DNA from: CP2-2F sp034436355
GTDB lineage: Bacteria; Chloroflexota; Anaerolineae; Aggregatilineales; UBA2796
Reading direction: 5' to 3'
Length of the DNA: 64,000 nucleotides
Assembly: GCA_034436355.1 (NCBI GenBank)
Contig: DAOTVQ010000030.1
Location: forward strand, 88,687 to 152,686
The notes below the pieces were generated by a model. It saw only the letters and a program-made list of their open reading frames with translations. It was not told the DNA's origin and did no database searches. Within the stretch, counting starts at the first letter, position 1; the number at the start of each line of letters is the position of its first letter. Made by a program: the position numbers and the translations under genes. Positions 46,595-55,315 of this stretch are shown piece after piece.

Positions 46595-47803
46595 ATGAGC
46601 GAGATACGCATTTCGCCGCGCATTGAGAAGTTGACGATCAAGAATTATCGGGCGCTGCGTGATGTCACCTTAGACGATATTCAGCCGCTCAGCGTCTTTA
46701 TTGGCGCTAATGGTAGTGGAAAATCCACCTTCTTTGATGTTTTCGCCTTCCTTGCGGAGTGTTTTCAGGTTGGATTGCGAAAGGCATGGGATAAGCGTGG
46801 GCGTTTCCGTGAATTGCGTAGCCGTGGCAGCAACGAACCAATTGAGATTGAATTGGCGTATCGTGAATATGAAAACGCACCCAGAATCACCTATCACCTG
46901 ACTATTGATGAGCATGATAACCGCCCCTATGTGGCTGAAGAATGGTTACAATGGCGGCGCAAGAAAAAACACGGTTTGCCATTTAAGTTTCTCAATTTTC
47001 AGAATGGGCAAGGCAGCGTCATTAGTGGTGAGCAACCTGAAGAAAGCGACACACGCACTGACGAACGCCTTGAGTCGCCCGAATTAATCGCAGTCAATAC
47101 ACTAGGTCAACTTGCCCGCAATCCGCGAGTGGCAGCCTTGCGGCGGTTCATCAGCGGTTGGTATCTCTCTTATCTCAGTGCAGATAGTGCGCGAACTATC
47201 ACAGAGGCGGGCGCGCAAGAGCGCCTCTCGCAAACGGGCGATAACTTGCCCAATGTGATCCAGTATCTAAAAGAGCAGCATCCTGCTGTGTTGAGGACGA
47301 TTTTGGAGAAATTGGCGGCGCGTGTACCCCGCCTAGAGCGCGTAGATGCTGATGTTATGCCAGATGGTCGCCTGCTTTTGCAGATCAAAGATGCACCTTT
47401 CCAAGAGCCAATTCTTGCGCGTTTTGCTTCCGACGGCACCTTGAAACTGCTTGCCTACCTAATTGTGTTGAACGATCCGCAGCCGCCGCCCTTAGTGGGC
47501 ATTGAGGAGCCAGAAAATTACTTGCATCATCGTCTGCTACCATTGTTGGCGGAAGAATGCCGCATCGCCACCGAAAATATGCAATTGATGGTCACCACGC
47601 ATTCGCCATTTTTTGCTGATGCCTTGCGTCCTAAAGAAGTCTGGGTGTTGGAGCGTGATCAGGATGGTTACACACAGGCTATGAACGCGGCGAAGATGGA
47701 AGGTATTATCGAACATATAGAAGCAGGCGCTAGGCTGGGTGAGCTTTGGTCAGCAAACTACTTCAGTAGTGGCGATCCACTCCATCAAAGCGAGGCGTTG
47801 TGA
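46595..47803 (+). CDS. AAA/ABC-type ATPase (OLD-like, AAA_21)
   Basis: 402-residue SMC/OLD-type ATPase. The N-terminus LTIKNYRALRDVTLDDIQPLSVFIGANGSGKSTFFDVFAFLAE carries the Walker A (GANGSGKST, ~37). The signature-like region precedes a degenerate Walker B, LVGIEEPENYLHH, and the H-switch region LMVTTHSPFFADAL follows. It is the ATPase half of OLD/RecF-like proteins without a fused Toprim domain. It ends exactly where the DUF4276 gene begins (TGA then ATG), so ATPase and DUF4276 form a two-gene unit. Base composition is visibly lower in GC than the flanking dynamin genes, suggesting later insertion between them. Confidence 0.88.
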   Translation: MSEIRISPRIEKLTIKNYRALRDVTLDDIQPLSVFIGANGSGKSTFFDVFAFLAECFQVGLRKAWDKRGRFRELRSRGSNEPIEIELAYREYENAPRITYHLTIDEHDNRPYVAEEWLQWRRKKKHGLPFKFLNFQNGQGSVISGEQPEESDTRTDERLESPELIAVNTLGQLARNPRVAALRRFISGWYLSYLSADSARTITEAGAQERLSQTGDNLPNVIQYLKEQHPAVLRTILEKLAARVPRLERVDADVMPDGRLLLQIKDAPFQEPILARFASDGTLKLLAYLIVLNDPQPPPLVGIEEPENYLHHRLLPLLAEECRIATENMQLMVTTHSPFFADALRPKEVWVLERDQDGYTQAMNAAKMEGIIEHIEAGARLGELWSANYFSSGDPLHQSEAL

Positions 47804-48430
47804 ATGATCCGATTGGAACTGCTGTTTGAGGATGAGTCTACAGAAAATGCCCTCCGCATCCTTGTGCCGAAGATTGTTGGAGAGGAGAAGGCAAAAGCGG
47901 TCAAATACCGCAGTTTTCGCGGTAAATATACGCTTCTCAAAGAACTGCCCGCTTTTTTGAAAGGGTACACCAAACGGATCAGGCAAGGTGAGCGGCTGCG
48001 TGTGCTTGTATTGGTAGACCGTGATGTGGAAGACTGCGAAGTGCTTAAACAGAAATTAGAAAGCATTGCCTTGCAGTCGGGCTTGATCACGCGCAGCATC
48101 GCAACCACAAACACGCCTTTTCAAATTCTGAATCGCATTGCGATTGAGGCGCTAGAGGCGTGGTTTTTGGGTGATCCTGAGGCTATTCGACAAGCATATC
48201 CTCATGCCAAAGAGAAAGTTTCCCAACACATCAAACGCTTGCCCAATCCCGATGCTGTTATGGATGCATGGGAAACATTAGAAAAAATTTTGAAGGATTC
48301 AGGTTATCGCCGTGACGACCTACGCAAAACGCAGGTCGCACAGCGCATTGCCCATCATATGCAGCCTGATCGCAACCGTTCCCAAAGTTTTCGAGTATTC
48401 CGCGAAGGACTCAGCGCATGTCTAATCTAA
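47804..48430 (+). CDS. DUF4276-family protein (Toprim-like, partner of the AAA ATPase)
   Basis: 208 residues. N-terminus LELLFEDESTENALRILVPK with acidic residues, then VLVLVDRDVEDC, giving the spacing Glu ... DxD of a Toprim fold (E ~9, D ~69, D ~71). The family is commonly encoded beside AAA ATPases of this type. Together they would resemble a split OLD nuclease (ATPase plus Toprim nuclease). Metal-dependent nuclease activity is inferred only. The last 13 bp overlap the start of the second dynamin gene, so it is translationally coupled to it. Confidence 0.78.
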   Translation: MIRLELLFEDESTENALRILVPKIVGEEKAKAVKYRSFRGKYTLLKELPAFLKGYTKRIRQGERLRVLVLVDRDVEDCEVLKQKLESIALQSGLITRSIATTNTPFQILNRIAIEALEAWFLGDPEAIRQAYPHAKEKVSQHIKRLPNPDAVMDAWETLEKILKDSGYRRDDLRKTQVAQRIAHHMQPDRNRSQSFRVFREGLSACLI

Positions 48431-50247
48431 ACATTCCGAATTCCCCCGCGATGGTGCTGGAAGGCGCCCTTGCCGAACTGCGCGAACGCCTGATCCGCCT
48501 GCTGGGCGAATCGGCGGAATTTGTCGGCAAGCTGCACGGCGAAGGGCAGCAAGACCGCCGCCGCCTGCTGGATGCCGCCGATGACCTCCGCGAAATGTTC
48601 TTGCTGGTCGCCGTGATTGGCGAGTTCAACGCGGGCAAGTCCACCTTCATCAATGCCCTGCTGGGCGAACCACTGCTGCCAAGCGGCATCACGCCCACCA
48701 CCGACGCCATTGAGCTGGTGCGCTATGCCGCCGCACCCAACCGCACGCCCAAACTGCGTGAAGGCGCCGCCATCCGTGAATGGGAACACCCTGCCACCGG
48801 TGGCACAGGCGTTGCCATTGTGGATACGCCCGGCACAGGCTCCGTCTTTCAGCAGCACGAGGAAATCGCCAAGTCGTTCCTGCACCGCAGCGATCTGGTC
48901 GTCTTCATCATCAGTGCCAAGCGCGCCTTTGCCGATACCGAACGGCTTTACCTTGAACTTGCCCGCAATTATGGCAAGAAAACTGTGGTCGTCATCAATC
49001 AGACTGATCTGCTCGATGACTCTGAGCGCCAGCAGGTGCGCGAATTTGTGCGCCAGCAAATTGATCAGATGCTTGGCTTGCGCCCGCCAATCTTCATGAT
49101 CAGCGCTAAGCAGGCGCTCCAACGTGCCTATCAAGGCGGCGTGTTTGCCGCGCTGCGCGAACGCCCTGATGATGATCCCAGTGGCATTTTGGCGCTGGCG
49201 GCGCACCTGCGCGAAACCTTTGAGCAAGTGCCACCTGCCAAGCAAAAACTGCTCACCCGTCTGAGCTTGCTGCGCGGCGTGCTGAAGCGCCATGAGGATG
49301 CCCTCGGCGGACGCCTTGCCCTGATTGGGCAGGATACGGACGCCGCACAATCGTTGGAGCAAGAGATTGAGCAGCAGGCATCGGGCTTGGATCGCCAGCT
49401 TGAGGCAACCCTCAAGGAGATTCGTGCTGTGATTGACGGTGTGCTGCTGCGCGGCGGGCGCTTTATGGAGAAGAACTTGAACATCGTGCGGGCTGCCTTT
49501 CGCGGCATGGATCGGGAAAAACTTGCCGCTGCCTTCGATCAAGAGGTGCTTGCCGATAGCCTGACGCGCCTTGCGGCTGCCCAAGAAAGCTATGTCAATG
49601 CCTTGGTAGATGGCGGACGTGCCTATTGGCGCGGCATCATAGAGCGCCTGAGCAAGCTAGAGGCGCTGCTGCGTGAGGAAGCAACCGGCATGGACGCTGC
49701 CCAATACGCCGATCAGCGCGCTGCGCTGCAAGCCGCCCTGACCGTTGCCGATGTTGAACTGCGCGCCTACACCGATCACAGCGTGCTGGAATCCATTGAG
49801 GATAACTTTGACCAGAACGTGCGAACGTTCATCTACGGCACGATTGCAGGCATTGGTGGCGCTGCCGGCTTGTTGATCAGCGCGCTTACGGCGGCTGCCA
49901 CGCCCGGCACGCTCTTGCCGCCGCTGGGCGTGCTGACGCTTGCGATTGGCGCGGTGGCGCTGCCGATTGGCGGCGGTGTTGCCTACCTCACCTCGCAGCG
50001 CGCCCGCAAAGACGCCCTGAAACAGCTTGAGGCACGCCTTGCCGAACTGGAAAAGACCTACCGCGAGGCACTTTCCAAGCTGACCGCCGCTGAACGCAGC
50101 CGCCTAACCAGCTACGGCAAGCAGATTCTCGCGCCCGTCTTCAGCCAGCTTAGCACGCTTGTAGCGCGCTACCGCGACCAACAAACGCAGCTTGGTTACC
50201 TTGTGGCACGCATTGATGAACTTGAGAAAGCCCTCAACGCGCTTTAG
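48418..50247 (+). CDS. Bacterial dynamin-like GTPase 2
   Basis: 609-residue dynamin-superfamily GTPase. G1 GEFNAGKSTF (~69), G2 GITPTTDAIE, G3 DTPGTGS, G4 NQTDLLDD. A helical stalk lies at ~270-470, with paired hydrophobic helices (~478-535: FIYGTIAGIGGAAGLLISAL; LGVLTLAIGAVALPIGGGVAYL) and a terminal coiled coil (DALKQLEARLAELEKTYREALSKL). It is homologous to but clearly diverged from the first dynamin; the P-loop lines up at the same position. A head-to-tail partner arrangement is known for Campylobacter DLP1/DLP2 and Bacillus DynA. Here the pair is separated by the ATPase-DUF4276 unit, with which this gene overlaps by 13 bp. Confidence 0.92.
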   Translation: MSNLNIPNSPAMVLEGALAELRERLIRLLGESAEFVGKLHGEGQQDRRRLLDAADDLREMFLLVAVIGEFNAGKSTFINALLGEPLLPSGITPTTDAIELVRYAAAPNRTPKLREGAAIREWEHPATGGTGVAIVDTPGTGSVFQQHEEIAKSFLHRSDLVVFIISAKRAFADTERLYLELARNYGKKTVVVINQTDLLDDSERQQVREFVRQQIDQMLGLRPPIFMISAKQALQRAYQGGVFAALRERPDDDPSGILALAAHLRETFEQVPPAKQKLLTRLSLLRGVLKRHEDALGGRLALIGQDTDAAQSLEQEIEQQASGLDRQLEATLKEIRAVIDGVLLRGGRFMEKNLNIVRAAFRGMDREKLAAAFDQEVLADSLTRLAAAQESYVNALVDGGRAYWRGIIERLSKLEALLREEATGMDAAQYADQRAALQAALTVADVELRAYTDHSVLESIEDNFDQNVRTFIYGTIAGIGGAAGLLISALTAAATPGTLLPPLGVLTLAIGAVALPIGGGVAYLTSQRARKDALKQLEARLAELEKTYREALSKLTAAERSRLTSYGKQILAPVFSQLSTLVARYRDQQTQLGYLVARIDELEKALNAL

Positions 50248-50258
50248 GATGAGCGGCG

Positions 50259-51074
50259 ATGGGTGAGCAATGGCGCTTAATCCTTGATGTGGCGCGGGAT
50301 GGCAGCACCAACATGGCGTGCGATGAGGCGATTCTGCAAGCGGTGGCACGCGGCGACCAGCCGCCCACGCTGCGCCTCTACGCTTGGCGTGTGCCGACGC
50401 TCTCGCTGGGCTATGCACAGCCGATCAGCGACGTAGATTTTGATGGTCTGAAGGAGCGCGGTTGGCAGTTGGTGCGGCGTCCAAGCGGTGGACGTGCCAT
50501 TTTGCACGCGGATGAGATCACCTACAGCGTGGCGCTGCCCGAAACGCACCCGTTGGCACATGGCAGCGTCACCGAGAGCTACCGCCGCCTCAGCGCTGCG
50601 CTGATCACCGCCCTGCGCCTGCTTGCACCTGCCATGCTCATCGAGGCGGATCAGCGCCATGAGCGTGCCGCTGCGCCAAACGCCATTTGCTTTGAAGTGC
50701 CTTCCGACTACGAGATCACGGCGCAGGGCAAAAAGCTCGTCGGCAGCGCACAAATGCGGAAATACGGCGGCGTGCTGCAACATGGCGCCCTGCCACTCAA
50801 TGGCGATGTAGCAGCTATTTGCGACGCACTGACCTTCCCTGATGAGGACGCACGCCAGCGTGCCAAAGTCCGCGTGCGCCAACGCGCCATCACGCTGAGC
50901 GCCGCCGCTGAACGCTTCATCACGTGGCAGGCAGCCGCCGATGCACTGTGCGAAGGCTTCCGCCAAACGTTCGACCTGACGTGGCAAGCCGCCGATGCTT
51001 TCCTTGAAGCGGACGCCGCGCACGCGCTCACGCACAGCCGCTATGCAGATGACGCCTGGACGTTCTCGCGCTAG
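50259..51074 (+). CDS. lipM: Octanoyltransferase LipM-type (BPL/LplA fold)
   Basis: 271-residue transferase that moves the octanoyl group from ACP to lipoyl-dependent proteins (GcvH/E2). Visible motifs: WRLILDVARDGSTNMACDEAIL at the N-terminus, QLVRRPSGGRAILHADEITYSV (RRxSGGxxxxH) and NAICFEVPSDYEITAQGKKLVGSAQMR with the Cys in the position of the LipM nucleophile. LplA-type ligases lack this Cys context, favouring LipM. It follows the dynamin gene by 11 bp and converges with ftsW/rodA (4-bp overlap). No lipA is nearby. Confidence 0.85.
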   Translation: MGEQWRLILDVARDGSTNMACDEAILQAVARGDQPPTLRLYAWRVPTLSLGYAQPISDVDFDGLKERGWQLVRRPSGGRAILHADEITYSVALPETHPLAHGSVTESYRRLSAALITALRLLAPAMLIEADQRHERAAAPNAICFEVPSDYEITAQGKKLVGSAQMRKYGGVLQHGALPLNGDVAAICDALTFPDEDARQRAKVRVRQRAITLSAAAERFITWQAAADALCEGFRQTFDLTWQAADAFLEADAAHALTHSRYADDAWTFSR

Positions 51075-52381
51075 GCGTCTGCGCTGATCACCAACAGCAA
51101 GCCGATCATGGTAAAGCTGATCAGCAGGGAACTGCCGCCATAACTCATGAAGGGCAGCGTAACGCCCGTCAAAGGGATAATCTTCAGCACGCCGCCCATG
51201 ATCAACAGGCTTTGTGCGGTCAGCACCACGCTTAGTCCGGCGGCAAGGTAGGCACGAAAGACGCGATTTTGTACCTGCACTGCCAAGCGCAAGCCGCGCA
51301 GTCCAATTAGGGCAAAGCTGGCGATGATCGCCAAAGCGCCGATCATGCCCCATTCCTCGCCAATTGCCGCAAAGATAAAATCCGAGTGGACAACAGGTAC
51401 ATAGATCGGTGATCCCTGCCCAACACCCTGCCCGACCACGCCGCCCGCAGCAAATGCCATCAGGCTCCGCACAATTTGGAAGGCACTGTCTTGTGCATCT
51501 GCCCACGGATTGATCCAAATATCCACGCGCAGGCGCACTAAATCCACCGCATAGTAGGCAACCACACCCGCCGCCAAAAGCAGCACCACGCCGCCGAAAG
51601 CGTAAGCAGTTCTGCCGGTGGCAAGGTAGAGCAGCGTGACAAACGTGATGAAAAAGAGCGCTGCCGTGCCGAGATCGCGCTGCCAGAGCAGCAGCGCCAC
51701 ACACACGCCCCACATCAGCAGCAGCGGCGCAAGGAAGCGCAGCGCAACATCTAGCCCACTGCGGCTCGGCAGATCGAGCAGGGCGCGGTGATCGGCAAGG
51801 TAGCTGGCAAAAAAGGCAATCAGCAGCAATTTGAGCAGTTCAGAAGGCTGAAAGTAGACATCTGGCACGCCCAACCACAGCCGTGGTCCGCCGCCCGACG
51901 GATTGCTGCCAAAGAAGATCGTCAGCAGCAGCAGCAGCAAGCCCACCACCAACCACAGATAGCGGTAGCGGCTGAGCCAGCGCAAATTAACGGGCAAGCG
52001 CGTAATAGCGATCAGGGCAAGGCTGGCAACTACCAACCACAGCGTTTGGCGAGAGGCGAAAAACGGCGCAACGCGATCAATTTGCACAATGCCCCAGCCC
52101 GCCAGCAGCAGCGTCAGCGGCAGCAAGAACGGATCGCGGCGCGGCAGCCAGCGGTTCAGGGCAAGGTGCGTCCCAAGCGCGCAGAGCGCCCACACCGCCG
52201 TATGCCACAGCTCGCTGATCGGCGCGCCACGCGCCAAGATCAGGCTGAGCGAGGCACTCAGCACGAAGGCAGCCGCGATCAAGAGCAGCATCCGTTCGCG
52301 GCGCTGCACTTGCCCGATCACCTCTTGGTGATGCGCCTTCAGCGTTGGCGGCGGCGCGGTTTGTAAAAAGGCAGTTTTCAT
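51071..52381 (-). CDS. SEDS peptidoglycan polymerase (FtsW/RodA/SpoVE family)
   Basis: 436-residue membrane protein with about ten to twelve helices, a glycosyltransferase that polymerises lipid II with a partner class B PBP. Visible SEDS motifs: RLWLGVPDVYFQPSELLKLLLIAFFASYLADHR, WQRDLGTAALFFITFVTLLY, and FAAIGEEWGMIGALAII plus PLTGVTLPFMSYGGSSLLISF near the C-terminus. A longer N-terminal part than most. FtsW and RodA are not separable by eye. It follows mtnP by 6 bp on the same strand and has no fts neighbours. Confidence 0.92.
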   Translation of the reverse strand: MKTAFLQTAPPPTLKAHHQEVIGQVQRRERMLLLIAAAFVLSASLSLILARGAPISELWHTAVWALCALGTHLALNRWLPRRDPFLLPLTLLLAGWGIVQIDRVAPFFASRQTLWLVVASLALIAITRLPVNLRWLSRYRYLWLVVGLLLLLLTIFFGSNPSGGGPRLWLGVPDVYFQPSELLKLLLIAFFASYLADHRALLDLPSRSGLDVALRFLAPLLLMWGVCVALLLWQRDLGTAALFFITFVTLLYLATGRTAYAFGGVVLLLAAGVVAYYAVDLVRLRVDIWINPWADAQDSAFQIVRSLMAFAAGGVVGQGVGQGSPIYVPVVHSDFIFAAIGEEWGMIGALAIIASFALIGLRGLRLAVQVQNRVFRAYLAAGLSVVLTAQSLLIMGGVLKIIPLTGVTLPFMSYGGSSLLISFTMIGLLLVISADA

Positions 52382-52387
52382 CAGGCT

Positions 52388-53269
52388 TTAGCGCGCTGCA
52401 CGGCTGAAATATTTGCCGATGAGCGGCGCAAGGCGGCTGAGCGTCTCCGGCGTGACGCGCTCACGGGCAGTCGCAATCGCATCGCTGAGCGCATCCTGAT
52501 AGGCACACGGTGCGCTTGAACGCGCTAAAAGACCGATCACATTCCGAACGGCGCGCTGTGCTATGCCGATGTTGGCGTGGAACTGCTTAAAGACCAACTC
52601 CGCGCTGACTGCTTCTTCACTGTGGTGCCATACATCATAATCGGTGACGTGCGCCATCACCGCGTAGCACATCTCTGCCTCACGCGCTAAGAATGCCTCT
52701 GGGCTGGTCGTCATGCCGATGATCGAGAAGCCCATGCGGCGGAATACCTCACTTTCGGCGCGTGTGCTAAAGCGCGGACCTTCAATGGTCACAAAGGTGC
52801 CGCCTTCATGCACGGTGGCGCCAGCGGCGCGTGTGCCTTCGGCGATCAGGCGGCTGAGATCAGGGCAGAACGGATCCGCCACGCTGACATGCACCACCAA
52901 GCCGTTGCCAAAGAAAGAGCGCCCGCGATCAAGGCGCGTGTTATCGTAAAGCTGATCAGGGACGACGATGTGCCCGGGCGCCAGTGCCTCTTTGAGCGAG
53001 CCGCAAGCGCTGACTGCCACAACATGCGTCACGCCGAGCATCTTTAAGGCGAACAGGTTAGCGCGGTATGGCACTTCGCTGGGCGTGTGGATGTGACCAC
53101 GTCCGTGGCGCGGCAGAAAAGCGACGCGGGCGCCATCCAAACTGCCAATTGTGATCACATCGCTCGGCTTGCCGAAGGGTGTTTCAAGGTCAAGGGTGGT
53201 GAGGTCGGTCAGTTCGGGCATGTTATACAAGCCTGAGCCGCCGATCACAGCGTAGCGAACAGTCTCCAT
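52388..53269 (-). CDS. mtnP: S-methyl-5'-thioadenosine phosphorylase
   Basis: 293-residue member of the PNP/MTAP family that cleaves 5'-methylthioadenosine with phosphate to adenine and methylthioribose 1-phosphate (methionine salvage). Visible: AVIGGSGLYNMPEL (phosphate loop GGSGLY), FLPRHGRGHIHTPSEVPYRANLFALKMLGV, TFVTIEGPRFSTRAESEVFRRMGFSIIGMTTSPEAFLAREAEMCYA and HVTDYDVWH. The MTSPEA-type base-binding region here reads MTTSPEAFLAREAE, fitting adenine-type substrates. Purine nucleoside phosphorylase is the alternative. Confidence 0.93.
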   Translation of the reverse strand: METVRYAVIGGSGLYNMPELTDLTTLDLETPFGKPSDVITIGSLDGARVAFLPRHGRGHIHTPSEVPYRANLFALKMLGVTHVVAVSACGSLKEALAPGHIVVPDQLYDNTRLDRGRSFFGNGLVVHVSVADPFCPDLSRLIAEGTRAAGATVHEGGTFVTIEGPRFSTRAESEVFRRMGFSIIGMTTSPEAFLAREAEMCYAVMAHVTDYDVWHHSEEAVSAELVFKQFHANIGIAQRAVRNVIGLLARSSAPCAYQDALSDAIATARERVTPETLSRLAPLIGKYFSRAAR

Positions 53270-53361
53270 TAGATGTGCAGCCTTTCTAGGCGCTGAGTGA
53301 ATGTTTAGGCGCTATTTTACTCGTTTCAGGGTGCTTCGGGCAATGGCTGCCCGTTTTCGGG

Positions 53362-53401
53362 AGTGGTGAATTTTGTGGTGATAGCCACTCTTTTCACCAC
53401 T
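53362..53401. promoter_or_regulatory. Inverted repeat in the divergent mtnP/unknown-gene region
   Basis: AGTGGTGAA (53362-53370) and TTCACCACT (53393-53401) form a perfect 9-bp inverted repeat around 22 nt that contain a further direct copy of GTGGTGA. A shorter repeat TGTCTC/GAGACA (53435-53466) abuts the start of the next gene. Could be operator sites; no -10/-35 pair is clear. Confidence 0.4.
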
Positions 53402-53468
53402 TTCTAGGTAAGACCACCCTTGAAAATGATACGGTGTCTCGCTAAAATACCTCTGAAAGTGAGACAAA

Positions 53469-54059
53469 ATGTCAGAAACAGTCCTAAAGGCAGGCGCACA
53501 CTTACTGCTTTCGGCGCAGGCACGCAGCCTTGCGCCCAAACTGTTGGATCAACAACTGTGGTGTTGGGGCTGCGATATTCGGCGTGCAGCGGGCAACCTG
53601 CTGCTTGCCTACGGCTTCCTCAAGCTGAAGGCGCCTGCTGAAACGCGCCAAAGCAGCGCCTACACGCTGTGTTTTACCAACGGCGCACAGGTCACCTTGT
53701 GGGCATTTGGCGTTTTTTATGGCGCGCCAACACAGGGCGGCATTTACCTGAAGCGCGGCGGCTTTTCGCCACGCTACACAAGCACGCACCGCCTGCCGAT
53801 TGAGGCGTGGTGCGCTGCGCCACCTTGCCGCGCCCCTGCCACGCCTGCCCAGTGCGCCAATGCCCAAAGCCTGCTGATCGCCCTTAGCACATGGATTGCC
53901 GACTATGAAGCGTGGGTGGCGGCGCGCACCACACCCGATTATCGCGCTGCGTGTGTGGCAGCTTGGTTTGCCCACAAACGCGCCATCGAAGGCAGCGCCA
54001 TGCCCAGCGCGTGGCGCACCATTGCAGAAGAATGCCGCCATGCCGCCATTCTCGCGTGA
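53469..54059 (+). CDS. Unknown protein preceding a CobW-type GTPase
   Basis: 196 residues, soluble, with no recognised family. It contains several Cys (LWCWGCDIRR; EAWCAAPPCRAP; ANAQ... region with QCAN; AEECRH) and a final His, so metal binding is conceivable. It starts MSETVLKAGAHLLLSAQARSLA and has conserved-looking WxWGxDIRRxxGNLLxxYGF. The stop is 7 bp before the CobW-family gene, implying co-expression, and the pairing with a metallochaperone-type GTPase fits a metal-related role. That is inference only. Confidence 0.7.
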   Translation: MSETVLKAGAHLLLSAQARSLAPKLLDQQLWCWGCDIRRAAGNLLLAYGFLKLKAPAETRQSSAYTLCFTNGAQVTLWAFGVFYGAPTQGGIYLKRGGFSPRYTSTHRLPIEAWCAAPPCRAPATPAQCANAQSLLIALSTWIADYEAWVAARTTPDYRAACVAAWFAHKRAIEGSAMPSAWRTIAEECRHAAILA

Positions 54060-54066
54060 GGAACGT

Positions 54067-55263
54067 ATGCCAGATCGTAAACTACCCGTCACCGTGCTTT
54101 CAGGCTTTCTAGGGGCGGGCAAAACCAGCCTGCTGAACCACGTGCTGCACAACCGCGAAGGCTTGCGAGTCGCGGTGATCGTGAACGACATGAGCGAGAT
54201 CAACATTGATGCACAACTCGTCCGTAATGGCGGCGCTGCGCTCAGCCGCACCGACGAGCGCCTGATCGAGATGACCAACGGCTGCATTTGCTGCACCCTG
54301 CGCGAGGACTTGCTGCAAGAAGTCTCGCGCTTGGCACAGGCAGGGCGCTTTGACTATTTGCTGATCGAATCCAGCGGCATTTCCGAGCCGCTGCCGGTGG
54401 CAGAAACCTTCACTTTTGCTGATGAAAGCGGCTTTGCGCTCTCGGAATTTGCCCAGTTGGATACGCTGGTAACAGTAGTGGATGCGGTGAACTTCCTGCG
54501 TGACTACACTTCCGCCGAAGAGCTGCGAGATCGCGGCATGGGCGCGACTGATACTGATGAGCGCAGCCTTGTAGACTTGCTGACCGAACAAGTTGAGTTT
54601 GCCGACGTGCTGATCCTGAACAAGACGGACTTGGTGTCGCCTGATGCATTGAATCAGCTTGAGGCGATTCTGCGGAAGTTAAACCCATCAGCGCGGCTGC
54701 TGCGCGCACAGTATGGGCGCGTGCCGTTGGTGGAAGTGCTGCACACGGGACGGTTCGATTTTGAGTTGGCGGCGCTCTCGGCAGAGTGGCTGAAAGAAGC
54801 ACGCGGCGCGCACGTGCCAGAGACGGAAGAATATGGCATCAGCAGCTTTGTCTACCGCGCACGGCGCCCTTTTCACCCTGAACGGCTGTTGGCACTACTA
54901 GAGAGCGAGACCTTCGATAACGTTTTGCGCTCCAAAGGCTTTTTCTGGCTGGCAACGCGCCATAACATCGCGGGCATTTGGTCACAGGCAGGGCAGGTCA
55001 TCACGACGGAAGGTGGCGGCACGTGGTGGGCTGCTACACCGCGCAGCGAATATCCTGACGCGCCCGAACTGCTGGCAGACATCGAGATGAACATGCAGGG
55101 CGAATTTGGCGATAGGCGGCAAGAATTGGTGATCATCGGCGTGGATTTGGATCGGGAACGCCTCTCTGCTGCGTTGGACGCCTGCCTGCTGACCGATGCC
55201 GAGATGGCGCTTGGCGTGCGCGGCTGGCGGCGCTTGCCCGATCCATTCCCGCGTTGGGAATAG
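54067..55263 (+). CDS. CobW/ZNG1-family GTP-dependent metallochaperone
   Basis: 398 residues from ATG 54067 (MPDRKLPVTVLSGFLGAGKTSL); the frame is open upstream to 53896 but overlaps the preceding gene. Walker A GFLGAGKTSLLNHVL, metal-binding CxCC in MTNGCICCTLREDLL, switch/Walker B DYLLIESSGISEPLPV, and NKTD in LILNKTDLVS. A C-terminal CobW_C domain follows (~290-390: GISSFVYRARRPFHPERL; GVDLDRERLSAALDACLLTDAE). The family delivers Zn or Co to target enzymes using GTP. The long GLV-type C-terminal part with VSPDALNQLEAIL is typical of the COG0523 subgroup. Metal and client are unknown. Confidence 0.9.
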   Translation: MPDRKLPVTVLSGFLGAGKTSLLNHVLHNREGLRVAVIVNDMSEINIDAQLVRNGGAALSRTDERLIEMTNGCICCTLREDLLQEVSRLAQAGRFDYLLIESSGISEPLPVAETFTFADESGFALSEFAQLDTLVTVVDAVNFLRDYTSAEELRDRGMGATDTDERSLVDLLTEQVEFADVLILNKTDLVSPDALNQLEAILRKLNPSARLLRAQYGRVPLVEVLHTGRFDFELAALSAEWLKEARGAHVPETEEYGISSFVYRARRPFHPERLLALLESETFDNVLRSKGFFWLATRHNIAGIWSQAGQVITTEGGGTWWAATPRSEYPDAPELLADIEMNMQGEFGDRRQELVIIGVDLDRERLSAALDACLLTDAEMALGVRGWRRLPDPFPRWE

Positions 55264-55269
55264 CAAAAG

Positions 55270-55299
55270 GCACAGCCCGTCAGAAATGGCGGGCTGTGC
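55270..55299. terminator. Bidirectional terminator between the CobW-family and GH13 genes
   Basis: Perfect 10-bp stem GCACAGCCCG/CGGGCTGTGC with a 10-nt loop. On the minus strand CTTTTGC follows, so it best serves the GH13 gene, but it can also stop the plus-strand message. Confidence 0.75.
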
Positions 55300-55315
55300 G
55301 CTTAACACTCAGCGG

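Noticed and set aside
48427..49584. 385-residue minus-strand open frame
   Set aside because: Antisense to the second dynamin gene, which carries all GTPase motifs.
50277..51713. 478-residue minus-strand open frame
   Set aside because: Antisense to lipM and in a wrong frame of ftsW/rodA; Cys/Arg/His-rich composition and no family motif.
53896..54066. N-terminal extension of the CobW-family protein
   Set aside because: Overlaps the preceding gene; the P-loop begins right after ATG 54067 as in the family.
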